From Gonatopus flavifemur (lineage: Eukaryota; Arthropoda; Insecta; Hymenoptera; Dryinidae), in contig JAFFJZ010000009.1 in NCBI GenBank assembly GCA_018340375.1, forward strand, positions 14,710,501-14,774,500: a stretch of 64,000 bases of DNA. The letters are read 5' to 3'. The position numbers and the translations under genes were made by a program. The stretch's first letter is position 1. Every line of letters begins with the position of its first letter. This document shows, piece after piece, positions 54,840 to 64,000 of the stretch. The notes beneath the pieces were generated by a model that saw only the letters and a program-made list of their open reading frames with translations, did not search any database and had not been told where the DNA came from.

Positions 54840-57703
54840 AAGCAGATTTTTAGTTTGCTCATTGAATTGAATATTCTGAATCAATTATCATCAATGATAG
54901 TAGTAGATTCGATCAAATTATATGTATATGCTGAGTTTTCTTTGAGTTTTTATAAATTCACATGCGGTACAGGTCACTTATAATACATCGTGTATTTTGT
55001 CACGGATGGGCCACTTTGACAACCCTATAAGTTTTCGGTGGGCTACTCTGGCGACATGTCGTTAGTTTGACGACGGTCGTGGATGATTCTCGGACCGTCA
55101 GGATCTGGGACCAGATATTGTGACCGCCCTGAATTATCATGTCATGAATAACGAAGGAACATGGGGTTGTCAACAACCGCGAAAATGATTCAATGCGACA
55201 GCAAACTTTGTTCCTTTTCTCGAGTTCACAAAGCCCTTATTGAGATTGTTATGATTTCCAGTTTTTATGGAATTCATTACTCGAGGGGGTTTTGTGGAAT
55301 TGTTCAAGAGAATGACGTTTCATGAACATTGATTCTCAGACTTGTGAATATGGAGAGTCATTGACTTCTTTCATCACTCAGTGATCTCGAATCAGGTTAA
55401 CCGTTCGTCTAATAGAAAAATTAGTGACCTTCAATGATAGGAGTAGATTCAATCAAATTATTGTATATGCTGAATTTTCTTTGATTTTTCATTGATTTAC
55501 ATGCACTACAGATAACATATAATATACCGTGTATTTTGTCACGGATGGACCACTTTGACGACCCTATAAGTTGCCGATGGGCTACTATGGCGACATTTCA
55601 TTAGTTTGACGACGGTCGTGGATGATTCGCGGGCCATCTGGATCTGCCCACACAGCACAACAGTTCGGAAAGGGTTCTCGACGGATCCATTTTGAATACT
55701 TTCAATTCCAAACTGATTCATTATCAATCCTTTCTAAACTAATGTCCTGTGTGGGTGGACCCAGATATTGTGACTGCACTAGATTATCATGTTATGGTTT
55801 TCAATTTATACGTAATCAATCATTTGAGGAGGAGTTTGTGAAATCGTTCAAGAGAGATCATGTCTTGTTAACATCAATTCTCAATGGTTTCAATTTTCAA
55901 ACTTGTCTCTATGGAAAATAGTTGGTTCCCTTCATGACTTTGTGATCTTGAATCAGGTTCACCCCTCGTCTTCTGAGGAAGCCAGTGATCTGCAATGATA
56001 ACAACAGATTCAATCAAATCACTATATATGCTCAGGGTTCTCTGATTTTTCTATCAAATCACGTGTGCTACAGTTCCCTTATAATATATCGTGTATTTTG
56101 TCACGGAAGGGCCACTTTGACGATCCTATAAGTGCTGGATGGGCTCCTATGGCAACATTTCGTTAGTTTGACGACGGTCGTGGATGATTCGCGAGCCATC
56201 TGGATCTGGGACCAGATATCCCAATGAGAACAGCTTGTCAAAATGACATCAAATTGCCATCAAAATGATGTTAACTTGACGTAATTTTGACCAAAAATTG
56301 GTCAAAGTGACGTCAATTTGATGGCATCCTGACTGAGGTGTTCTCATAAGGATTGTTACGGCACTGAATTATCATATCATGATGCTTTTGGTCATCGATC
56401 CGAAAATTTGTCATAATTGACGCTATCCGTGTAGGAACGAACAATCAGACTTCCATAACACGTATCATAATTATATCGGTAACATGCACCCTACCTGTTA
56501 TTCCGAGGGATCGTCATAAACTCAATAGAACGCAGCAGTGGAAATGACTGATTTTCTGTCATTAAATGGGGGATCTACTTGACGTGAAGCCACAGGTTTA
56601 TCAGAATCACTAGTACTTCTCTATAACGTCATTTACAACTGAGGCCCATGTTAATGTCAACTGCCTCGAAAGAGATTGATTGCGACAGTGGATCTTGTTT
56701 CGTTTCTCAAATCCACGATGTTCTCATCGAGATTGTTATGGTTTCCAATTCATATGAAATTAATTATTTGAGGATGATTTTGTGGAATTGTTTAAGAAAG
56801 ATCACCTCTTACGAACACCAATTCTCAATGGTTTCAATTCTCAAACTCGTCCCTATGGAAAATAATTGATTGCCTTCATCACTTTGTGATCTCAAATAAG
56901 GTTTCCTCTTTGTCTTATGAAGAAATCCGTGATCCTCAATGATAATAGCAGATTCAATCAAATCACTGCATATGCTGAGTTTCCTCACATTTTTCCATCA
57001 ATTCACGCGCGCTACAGTTTACTTATAATAGATTGTGTATTGTCACGGAAGGGCCCCTAACCCTACCCTAGGGACGACCCTATAAGTGCTAGATGGGCTA
57101 CTATGGTGACATTGGTCGTGGATGATGCGTGGTGATACTCTTGATCATCGACCCGAAAATTTGTGACCATTGACGCTATTCATGTACAAACTGACAATCA
57201 GACTCCCGTAACTTGTATGATGATTGGATTAGTAACATGCACCCTACATTGTTTTTCCGAGAGATCAATATACACTGATGGAATGCAGAAGTGGCAATTA
57301 CTGATTTTCTGTCATCAAATGGGGGATGTACTTGACATACAGTCACAGGTGATGGGAACCACTAGTACTTCTTCATAACGTTATTTCTAACGAAGGAACA
57401 TAGTATTGTCAACGGTGGCAAAAATGATTGATCGTGACAGTGAACTTCGTTCCTTTTCTCGAATTCACACAGCCCTAATCGAGATTGTTATTGTTTCCAA
57501 TTTATATGAAACTGATTATATGAAGAAAATTATGTGGAACAGTGTAAAAGACAACGTTTTACAAACATTATTTCTCAATGGTTTCAATTTCCAAACTTGT
57601 CACAATGGAAAATTATTGGTTCCCTCAATCACTTTTTGATCTTAATTCGGGTGTACCCCTCGTTTCATGGAAAACCAGTGCTCTCCAATGATAGTGGTAA
57701 ATT
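54840..57703. repeat. Right tandem-repeat block, inverted relative to the left block
   Basis: GGGCCACTTTGACGACC, GGGCTACTATGGCGACAT and GACGACGGTCGTGGATGATT recur near 55,010, 55,550, 56,110 and (partly deleted) 57,060, all as reverse complements of the left block. Two longer monomers share an extra segment of about 250 bp (56,400-56,650 and 57,130-57,390). A TIR insertion (CCAATGAGAACAGC...TGTTCTCATA) is at about 56,222-56,348. Confidence 0.85.
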
Positions 57704-57708
57704 CAACC

Positions 57709-57997
57709 TGTTAAATATAATGGTGTGGTTATTGAGCAATGAATATTAACACATTCTTAACATTAACTATAAGATATATATTTAACGTGGTTTGGTATTC
57801 TTAAGAACAAAGGAACGAAGACATGCTTCGATACAAGCGATGTTGATAGTCCAGCGACAAGAAGACGAATCGTCCCCTCCAAAAACAATCAAGCGTGACT
57901 CGATAAGCGAGCATGTGCCAACATTGCCTAAACGCGCGTTCTCTAAATACACTAATACAGAGCGTAAAAGTATACCCATGCACACACATACTTAACA
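57709..57997 (-). repeat. copia 3' LTR (relative to the element)
   Basis: 289 bp; on the plus strand it starts TGTTAAATATAATGG and ends ACTTAACA. No difference from the other LTR was seen when read side by side. The short frames within are non-coding. Confidence 0.95.
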
Positions 57998-58010
57998 CGC
58001 CTCCTTACTT
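57998..58010 (-). other. Polypurine tract of the copia element
   Basis: On the minus strand AAGTAAGGAGGCG lies directly before the 3' LTR start. It is purine-rich with two interruptions, and is the expected primer site for plus-strand DNA synthesis. Confidence 0.6.
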
Positions 58011-58079
58011 TTATGCTCTGTACATGAGCGTTTCGATTAACATAAACGTTTCGATTAACATGAATAATAACATAAATTT

Positions 58080-61000
58080 TCATTTCAAACTAAGTAAATC
58101 CCGCAATTGAACAAACTTCTGCCTACCCAAGGCTTTGGTCAGAATGTCCGCAACATTCTCTTCAGTACAAATTTTATTTACATTTATCACACCTTTCACA
58201 CAATACTCATGAACAAAATAATACTGCGTCTCAATATGCTTACTATTTTTAGTGTAATTTCCATGCTTGCTGATTATCACAGCACCAGAATTGTCTTCGT
58301 AGACTTGAACTGGGGTATCGAGATTCAAATGAAACGTTTTCAGGATTTCCCTGACAACAAGGATCTCCGACACTGCTTCGGAAAGCGCAACATACTCAGC
58401 TGCAGTAGAGGACTTTGTAACTGACTTCTGTTTCCTCGACTTCCAAAAAATAGGATTCTCGTACATCCTGATAACATAGCCAGAAGTCGATTTTCGGTCG
58501 TTAATATCCCCTGCCCAGTCCGAATCTACGAAGCAATCAACCAATTCACAATTCAAATTCTTCTTAGTAAAGGTTAGATTTAAATGCCTCGTCTGATATA
58601 AATATCTCAGAACCCGCAATGCATATTTGTAATGAGTCTCTTCATAGCTATTCTGAAAACGACTAAGATAATTCACGCTATAGGAAATGTCAGGCCTTGT
58701 AGCTGAACTTACATAAAGAAGAGCCCCTATAACGTTTCTGTATTTAAAACTATCGATTTGACTTTCCGTCTTTTCTATTTTCAAATTTACCTCCATTGGT
58801 GTAGAAAAACTTTTCTTCCAATCAACAACGCCGAATCTTTCAGCCAAAGACTCTATATATTTCTTCTGATTTAAAGTCATATTGTTAGATTCATCATACG
58901 CAATTTCTACACCAATGTAGTTGCTTACAACTCCGAGATCTTTCATACTAAAGCGCATCGACAATTTTCCTTTTAAATCAACAACACTTGATTTCTTATT
59001 GCTACAGATCAAAAGGTCGTCTACAAATAATAATATATACACACTCTCATCCTCAGTTATTCTATAATATAAACAATAATCAATTTTGTTTCTTGAAAAA
59101 CCAAGATCAGTTACAAACGTATGAAAACACTCATACCAGAGGCGGGGACTTTCTTTTAGGCCATACAATGCCTTACGCAATTTTAAAACTTTACTCGACC
59201 CATCACGATAGCCTTCCGGCTGTTTCACATACACATCACTACGTATCTCACCATTTAAAAAAGCGGTCTCAACGTCCATTTGATGCATAGAGAAATCATT
59301 TTGATGGCAAAACGACAATAGTATTTTAAGCGTTTGCGCTTTAAATACAGGTGAGTAAGTGTTGTCAACAGTATTTACCTGCTGAAACCCCCTTGCCACC
59401 AAACGTGCTTTGTATGTACCATCATTTTTCTTCTTAAATAGCCACTTCACATCCACCACCCGCTGATCTGTTGGTTTTTCAGCTAAAACCCATGTTTTGT
59501 TTTTCTCAAAATTTTGAATTTCCACATCCATTGCATGTTTCCATTTTTCCGAATCTTCAGAAGAAACGGCTTCTCCATACGTGATTGGAGTGGAAATATC
59601 GCTGAAATTAACATAGATTGTTTGATAAACAAAATTTTCGTCTCTATTCGACTTCTTTGTTCGAGCTGACCTTCTCAACGGAGTACATACCATATTAGCG
59701 GTATCAACAAGACTCCTATCAGAATTTACTCTTCTCAACGGAGATTCTAAATTTCTTTCAATGACTGTTTGATCAAGGTCATATTCAGCACTACCATCCC
59801 CCTCATAATCAGTCAAGCTCGAATCCAAATCTCTATTCTGATTATTTCCCTCATTAATCTCAGATTCTTCCGTGACCTTTTGATCATTATTCGAAACACT
59901 CAGTTCGTCATCGACACTGAAACCAATGCATGTTGTATCTTTTTCGATAAGATCAACATGTCGTGCTATAATTATTTTATTTCCCATGAGGACCCTATAA
60001 CCGACATCAGAGTACCCCACAAATATGCCACATTCGGCTTTCTTATCCCATTTGGACGTTCTTTTAGTTTCCGGAATACGGACAAAAACTTTGCTTCCGA
60101 AAATTTTAAAATTTTTCGCATCTGGTTTTTTCTTGAAAAATATTTCAAAAGGAGTTTTACGCTCTATCGTATTGGACAAGACCCTATTCTTCAAAAAAGC
60201 TGCAGTTTTGACTGCTTCAGGCCAATAACGCCTGTCGATGTTTGCTTCCGCCATTAGACACCTTGCCATATCCATAATCGTACGGTTGAAACGTTCTGCC
60301 GTACCATTTAGCTCGTGGACATATGGAGGACAATGATCAATATATATTCCTTTCTCTTTTGCAAAATCATACACTTTAGAATTTACGTATTCTTTGCCGT
60401 TGTCGCATCTAAGCTTTTTAATTTTCTTTTCAGTTAAATTTTCGACCAAATTCACATATTCTACCAAGCAATCGAATACTTGGTCCTTACTTTTAATACA
60501 GAAAACTTTAATCAACTTACTATAATCATCGATCAACGTAAAGAAATATTTTTCCCCCATATGTCCAGCCGTTCTATGGGGCCCATTTAAATCAGTATGA
60601 ACCAACTCCAGAATATTGTTCGCTTTAGTCCTATTATTCAAGGAAGGTAAGTTGTGCATTTTGTTTTCAATACAGATAGCACACTTAATAAAGCTACTCT
60701 CTATATTTTGTGGCAGATTTTGTACTAGATTACTTCTACACAGTTTATCTAAAGATTTAAAGTTAATGTGACCCATAGTTCTATGCCACTTTTCTTTGAG
60801 AGACATTTTTCCTTTTGTAAAGCCTTGGGTAGTTGCATTTACCTTCACATCATCCAACACGAGAGAACATTTTAAATAGTATAAATTATTAATTTTTTCA
60901 GCAATCGCTACTAATTTATTCTCTTTATTATATACTTTACTGAAATTCGCTTCAGAAATGATTTTATTATTTTTCGTTATCTTACTGTAACTCAATAAGT

Positions 61001-62165
61001 TACTGTTCATTTGCTCTACCAAGAAAACATTTTGAACATCTACAGTTGACATTTTGTCATATACGTGAAATTTACACACAACATTACCTATCATGGTCGC
61101 TTGCAATAAACGGCCATCACCGAGCTTGACCTTCGTAGGAGTTTTTAGAGCTATACATTTAGAAAAATATTTCACATCATTTATTATGTGATCAGTGCAA
61201 CCACTGTCCAGCACCCAAGTAATCTCATTACTATACTCATCACTTTTCACGTCTCCACCGTTAAAATTTGCCATAAAAACGCTGCTACTGTTGCCGGTTG
61301 ACGACTTCGAATAGTTTTGTCCGTTGTTGTTAGCTTGTCCTCTTCCTCGGTAACCACCACGTTTGTGTTGAAGACGTCGGCCTTGAAAATTCCCGCGAAC
61401 ATTCCACCCGTTGTTGCCACTGCTACTTTGACGATTACTTTGTATATTTTGATACACATTTCTTGCCTTACAAAACCTTTGTATATGTCCGGGTTGTCCA
61501 CATGTATAACATACACCTCGTCCCTTGACACTCGGCTTATATTGATTAGAGGCCATAAACACGTTTGACCTCGAACTTCCTTCGTTCAAACTTGTCGACT
61601 TTCCTTCTTCCAAATTTTTCAATTTGATTTTATGCTGCAAATATTCACAGGTCCTATCTTTTTCAGGGAGAACGTCTATAAGATCACCTAAATAACTATA
61701 TGAGCACGGCAAAGATTTCAACATATAGTTTAATTTTTCTGACTCCTTGACTTCGGCACCTGCTGCTTTAAGATCGTTGATTGCCTTTTCAAACGTATCG
61801 AAGTATGTGTTTATATCATCAAAATTTTCAAGTTTGATGCTCTCTATAACCGTACGTTGAACTATCTGTAAGGCGGTTGACCGTTGGAGATACATTTGAT
61901 CAAATTTTTCTATTATTTTCTTCGGCGTATCTAAATTTTCGACGTACTCGAACTGCTTTTGAGAAATAGCGCTATAGATTAAATTCATTGCTTTTACTTC
62001 CATCTTCTGCCATTCCTCTGCTTTGTCTGTAGTTTCCCTATCTCGTACTATGACTTCTTTGCAGTTTTTGAATTCCAGGAACTTGGTTATGCGTTTTTTC
62101 CAATAGTTATAATCCGCACCATTAAACACGGGTAGCGCGATATCATCAATTTTCACAAACGACAT
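58080..62165 (-). CDS. copia gag-pol polyprotein, 1,361 residues
   Basis: One uninterrupted frame. Residues 1-235 are gag, with a zinc knuckle C219-x2-C222-x4-H227-x4-C232 (CYTCGQPGHIQRFC). The protease active site is DSG at 320-322. The integrase has an HHCC zinc site (H461, H466, C495, C498) and catalytic D525, D588, E624. Reverse transcriptase runs about 885-1130, with D964 in MDVETAFLNGE and the VDD box at 1048-1050. RNase H follows, with D1214/D1216, E1257 and D1291. The order integrase before reverse transcriptase defines Ty1/copia. Length and all catalytic residues look normal. It is expected to assemble virus-like particles, copy its RNA and integrate. There is no separate gag frame, so the Gag:Pol ratio must be set by splicing or another means, as known for copia of Drosophila. 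Confidence 0.97.
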   Translation of the reverse strand: MSFVKIDDIALPVFNGADYNYWKKRITKFLEFKNCKEVIVRDRETTDKAEEWQKMEVKAMNLIYSAISQKQFEYVENLDTPKKIIEKFDQMYLQRSTALQIVQRTVIESIKLENFDDINTYFDTFEKAINDLKAAGAEVKESEKLNYMLKSLPCSYSYLGDLIDVLPEKDRTCEYLQHKIKLKNLEEGKSTSLNEGSSRSNVFMASNQYKPSVKGRGVCYTCGQPGHIQRFCKARNVYQNIQSNRQSSSGNNGWNVRGNFQGRRLQHKRGGYRGRGQANNNGQNYSKSSTGNSSSVFMANFNGGDVKSDEYSNEITWVLDSGCTDHIINDVKYFSKCIALKTPTKVKLGDGRLLQATMIGNVVCKFHVYDKMSTVDVQNVFLVEQMNSNLLSYSKITKNNKIISEANFSKVYNKENKLVAIAEKINNLYYLKCSLVLDDVKVNATTQGFTKGKMSLKEKWHRTMGHINFKSLDKLCRSNLVQNLPQNIESSFIKCAICIENKMHNLPSLNNRTKANNILELVHTDLNGPHRTAGHMGEKYFFTLIDDYSKLIKVFCIKSKDQVFDCLVEYVNLVENLTEKKIKKLRCDNGKEYVNSKVYDFAKEKGIYIDHCPPYVHELNGTAERFNRTIMDMARCLMAEANIDRRYWPEAVKTAAFLKNRVLSNTIERKTPFEIFFKKKPDAKNFKIFGSKVFVRIPETKRTSKWDKKAECGIFVGYSDVGYRVLMGNKIIIARHVDLIEKDTTCIGFSVDDELSVSNNDQKVTEESEINEGNNQNRDLDSSLTDYEGDGSAEYDLDQTVIERNLESPLRRVNSDRSLVDTANMVCTPLRRSARTKKSNRDENFVYQTIYVNFSDISTPITYGEAVSSEDSEKWKHAMDVEIQNFEKNKTWVLAEKPTDQRVVDVKWLFKKKNDGTYKARLVARGFQQVNTVDNTYSPVFKAQTLKILLSFCHQNDFSMHQMDVETAFLNGEIRSDVYVKQPEGYRDGSSKVLKLRKALYGLKESPRLWYECFHTFVTDLGFSRNKIDYCLYYRITEDESVYILLFVDDLLICSNKKSSVVDLKGKLSMRFSMKDLGVVSNYIGVEIAYDESNNMTLNQKKYIESLAERFGVVDWKKSFSTPMEVNLKIEKTESQIDSFKYRNVIGALLYVSSATRPDISYSVNYLSRFQNSYEETHYKYALRVLRYLYQTRHLNLTFTKKNLNCELVDCFVDSDWAGDINDRKSTSGYVIRMYENPIFWKSRKQKSVTKSSTAAEYVALSEAVSEILVVREILKTFHLNLDTPVQVYEDNSGAVIISKHGNYTKNSKHIETQYYFVHEYCVKGVINVNKICTEENVADILTKALGRQKFVQLRDLLSLK

Positions 62166-62436
62166 TTTTACTTCTCAATAACAATTGCTCCGAAATAAGA
62201 AGAAAAAAAAAAAAAAAAAAAAACTCCGGCCGAACTTTTACTCTTCACTTAGTCTTGTTACACTCCTCGTGTTTACCGGTCAATCTCACTTGTTTTGAAT
62301 AAGCTCTTTCACACGTCACGTTCTTTGTCTTTTTTTTTTTCTTTTTCAACTGGGTCTGACCAGGATTACTTGTTGCCACGAAACTTTCAATCGACACTAA
62401 CCGTCATAACCACACAATAACCACATAATAACCACT
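62166..62436 (-). other. copia untranslated leader
   Basis: About 270 bp between primer site and ATG. It contains a run of about 20 A on the plus strand (62,202-62,222; U-rich in the transcript) and a second T-rich tract near 62,330-62,345. No open frame of note. Confidence 0.7.
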
Positions 62437-62447
62437 CTCTGCTACCA
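62437..62447 (-). other. copia primer-binding site (initiator tRNA-Met)
   Basis: The minus strand reads TGGTAGCAGAG directly after the 5' LTR, complementary to the 3' CTCTGCTACCA of animal initiator tRNA-Met. The match weakens after 11 bases. Confidence 0.8.
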
Positions 62448-62736
62448 TGTTAAATATAATGGTGTGGTTATTGAGCAATGAATATTAACACATTCTTAAC
62501 ATTAACTATAAGATATATATTTAACGTGGTTTGGTATTCTTAAGAACAAAGGAACGAAGACATGCTTCGATACAAGCGATGTTGATAGTCCAGCGACAAG
62601 AAGACGAATCGTCCCCTCCAAAAACAATCAAGCGTGACTCGATAAGCGAGCATGTGCCAACATTGCCTAAACGCGCGTTCTCTAAATACACTAATACAGA
62701 GCGTAAAAGTATACCCATGCACACACATACTTAACA
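62448..62736 (-). repeat. copia 5' LTR (relative to the element)
   Basis: 289 bp, TG...CA, the partner of 57,709-57,997. As the upstream LTR on the minus strand it should carry the promoter; I do not see an unambiguous TATA box. Confidence 0.95.
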
Positions 62737-62741
62737 CAACC

Positions 62742-62945
62742 AAACTACTTTCTATGCTGAGTTCTCTCCGATTTTGTATCAATTTACATGCACTACAGTT
62801 TACTTATAACATATCGTGTATTTTGTCACGGATGGACCACTTCGACGACCCTATAAGTTTTTGATGGACTACTATGGCGACATTTTGTTAGTTTGACGAC
62901 GGTCGTGAATGATTCGCAGCCTCTCACGTTCTGCGACCAGATATT
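62742..62945. repeat. Right tandem-repeat block, last monomer
   Basis: Continues the monomer split by copia: GTGTATTTTGTCACGGATGG, ACGACCCTATAAG, TTTGACGACGGTCGTG. Same orientation as 54.8-57.7 kb. Confidence 0.85.
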
Positions 62946-62952
62946 GTGTTCG

Positions 62953-63340
62953 CACCATCAAAATAAAAGAATCAGAAAGGAGCTTTCCTAGGATTTTGTA
63001 TATTTTCAAATGAAATGGAAGAAACCATCTAGTAACCTAATACTTCATAGGGGTTTTCGTTGAAATAGCCAATAAGACTTGTTTGCAACCATAACTTCAC
63101 CCGCACATAACCTAAAACTCAAATCCATCAAAGAGTTCCACAGTTGAATACAAGTGAATGAAGTGATTAATAACAAGAAACTGAATGTAATCAACCTTTT
63201 CAAATCGCACAATACCATCATTCCGTAATTATTTTAACTTCAATGTGAATCTCATTCTATTCGGCAGCCATCTCCATTGACCCATCGCCGTTTCACTGTG
63301 TCACTAAGAAAGCTCTTTCCTGATTCTCTTATTTCGATGG
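62953..63340. mobile_element. TIR element, about 390 bp
   Basis: CACCATCAAAATAAAAGAAT then CAG is mirrored by CTGATTCTCTTATTTCGATGG with the arms extending about 36 bp. Both sides show TTCG, a possible 4-bp target duplication. No gene inside. Confidence 0.6.
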
Positions 63341-63539
63341 TTCGCATTTATCATTCATTATTTTATGAATGATCCCTGTTTAACAGGAAAATTAGTTAAA
63401 AATTCCTCCTGACCGCAACGATCTCGCATAAATAAAATTTCCCAAAGCATTAGTGAGAATTTGCTCCCAGCAATTCGCATTTCCACAGAAATGATGAAGA
63501 TGTCACTGAAAATTTTTCGGCGACAGTCGTTGAAGTCAC

Positions 63540-63733
63540 AGGAACCATTGGTGCCGATGGTCTATTTTGACGACATGGTTTCGGAAACACCCATGTGCAT
63601 AAAATAAGTGCTTCAACGACCGTCGTCAAAACAGCCCATCCGCATAAAAATTTTCGACGACAGTCGTCAAAGAAGCCAAAAGTCGCCGAAGGAGCCCATG
63701 AGTACCATATTTTGTCGTCATAAACGCCCATTC

Positions 63734-63747
<14 letters not shown>
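63540..63747. repeat. Cluster of GTCGTCAAA-type motifs at the right edge
   Basis: CGACCGTCGTCAAAACAGCC, GACAGTCGTCAAAGAAGCC, AAAGTCGCCGAAGGAGCCC and TTGTCGTCATAAACGCCC follow one another, each the form GTCGnC-AAA-n-GCCCAT. Mirrors the forward motifs at 28,926-29,130. Confidence 0.7.
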
Positions 63748-63772
<25 letters not shown>

Positions 63773-63776
<4 letters not shown>

Positions 63777-63801
63777 TACCCTGTATAGAAAGATAGTGGG
63801 A

Positions 63802-63835
<34 letters not shown>

Positions 63836-63863
63836 TCCCACTATCTTTCTATACAGGGTACCT
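63773..63863. repeat. Palindrome around a TA microsatellite
   Basis: TAGGTACCCTGTATAGAAAG...GGGAGTGTA, then (TA)n, then the exact inverse. Further TA runs flank both sides (63,740-63,772 and 63,864-63,876). Likely a small foldback element inserted in TA repeats. 63,877-64,000 shows nothing I can name. Confidence 0.8.
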
Positions 63864-64000
63864 ATATATATATATCCCCCACCATCTTTCAATATGATAT
63901 ACGTCCAAATCGGTATTCCTTCCGGGTTCATCCGGGTTCTATCTCAGAAATTCAAGAATTCTACGGAATAGTTCAATCAAATGACTCTGTAAGTGCCTTG

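Larger units (their letters stand above)
57709..62736 (-). mobile_element. Complete Ty1/copia LTR retrotransposon, 5,028 bp
   Basis: Two LTRs of 289 bp, identical by eye, enclose a single intact gag-pol frame on the minus strand. The 5-bp target duplication CAACC (57,704-57,708 and 62,737-62,741) is perfect. The primer site matches the 3' end of initiator tRNA-Met. It is inserted in a monomer of the right tandem-repeat block, whose flanks rejoin as GTAAATTCAACCAAAC. The matching LTRs and open frame point to a young and possibly active copy. Confidence 0.97.
28914..63747. other. 34.8-kb region bracketed by matching inverted ends
   Basis: The left edge reads ATATGTATGTGAATGGGCG then TTTTTGACGAC. 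The right edge is its reverse complement (GTCGTCATAAACGCCCATTC then ACATACATAT). Inside each edge come GTCGTCAAA-motif tandem repeats in mirror order. A shared variant monomer with a CCCACACAG...TGTGGG insertion lies at 33,590-33,710 and, inverted, at 55,640-55,765, about 0.9 kb from each inner edge. This may be one giant foldback-like element or two inverted repeat blocks. Target duplication not found. Confidence 0.45.

Noticed and set aside
57782..58110. 67-codon frames in the LTRs
   Set aside because: They occur identically in both LTRs and on both strands; LTR sequence is regulatory.
61247..61531. 94-codon minus-strand frame within copia
   Set aside because: It is a shadow frame of the Gly/Asn/Arg-rich gag tail in the long polyprotein.

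Overview
The window looks like AT-rich animal nuclear DNA, most likely from an insect. The reasons are short introns with GT-AG borders, an arthropod-type Ty1/copia retrotransposon, a satellite array, and a very dense layer of small DNA transposons (MITEs). There is no bacterial operon structure, rRNA, intact tRNA or CRISPR array. The species cannot be told from the sequence.

One host-type gene model stands out. On the minus strand I assemble ten exons from 51,265 down to 2,991 that encode about 1,261 residues. Every junction is phase 1 and the total closes to a whole number of codons. The product has a basic N-terminal exon, three tandem paralogous 111-codon exons, acidic linkers, two zinc-finger-like motifs, a Crypton-type tyrosine recombinase domain, and a C-terminal SANT/Myb-like domain. 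The two last exons (3.7 and 3.0 kb) lie 34.6 kb from the recombinase exon. The join is supported by phase and domain order only and could be wrong.

Layout: 1-2.9 kb holds repeat fragments and palindromic MITEs. 3.0-3.7 kb has the last two exons. 3.8-6.4 kb is a stack of nested MITEs, mostly hAT-like with 8-bp target duplications. 6.2-28.9 kb is a non-coding repeat family (called R here) carrying large insertions. These include a 12.8-kb hAT-like insertion (10,636-23,412) that itself contains a 223-bp satellite arranged as 446-bp dimers, and a 3.5-kb element with TA target duplication (25,040-28,566).

28.9-34.6 kb and 54.8-63.7 kb are related tandem-repeat blocks in opposite orientation, sharing a terminal sequence and a recurring GTCGTCAAA motif. 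They bracket the gene's exons 1-8 (38.4-51.3 kb) and could be arms of a giant foldback element. A structurally complete copia element (57,709-62,736; LTRs that look identical, intact 1,361-residue polyprotein, CAACC duplication) sits inside the right block.

Most insertion borders were read by comparing an occupied copy with an unoccupied paralogous copy in the same window, so those borders are directly supported. No homology search was run; family names rest on motif recognition.
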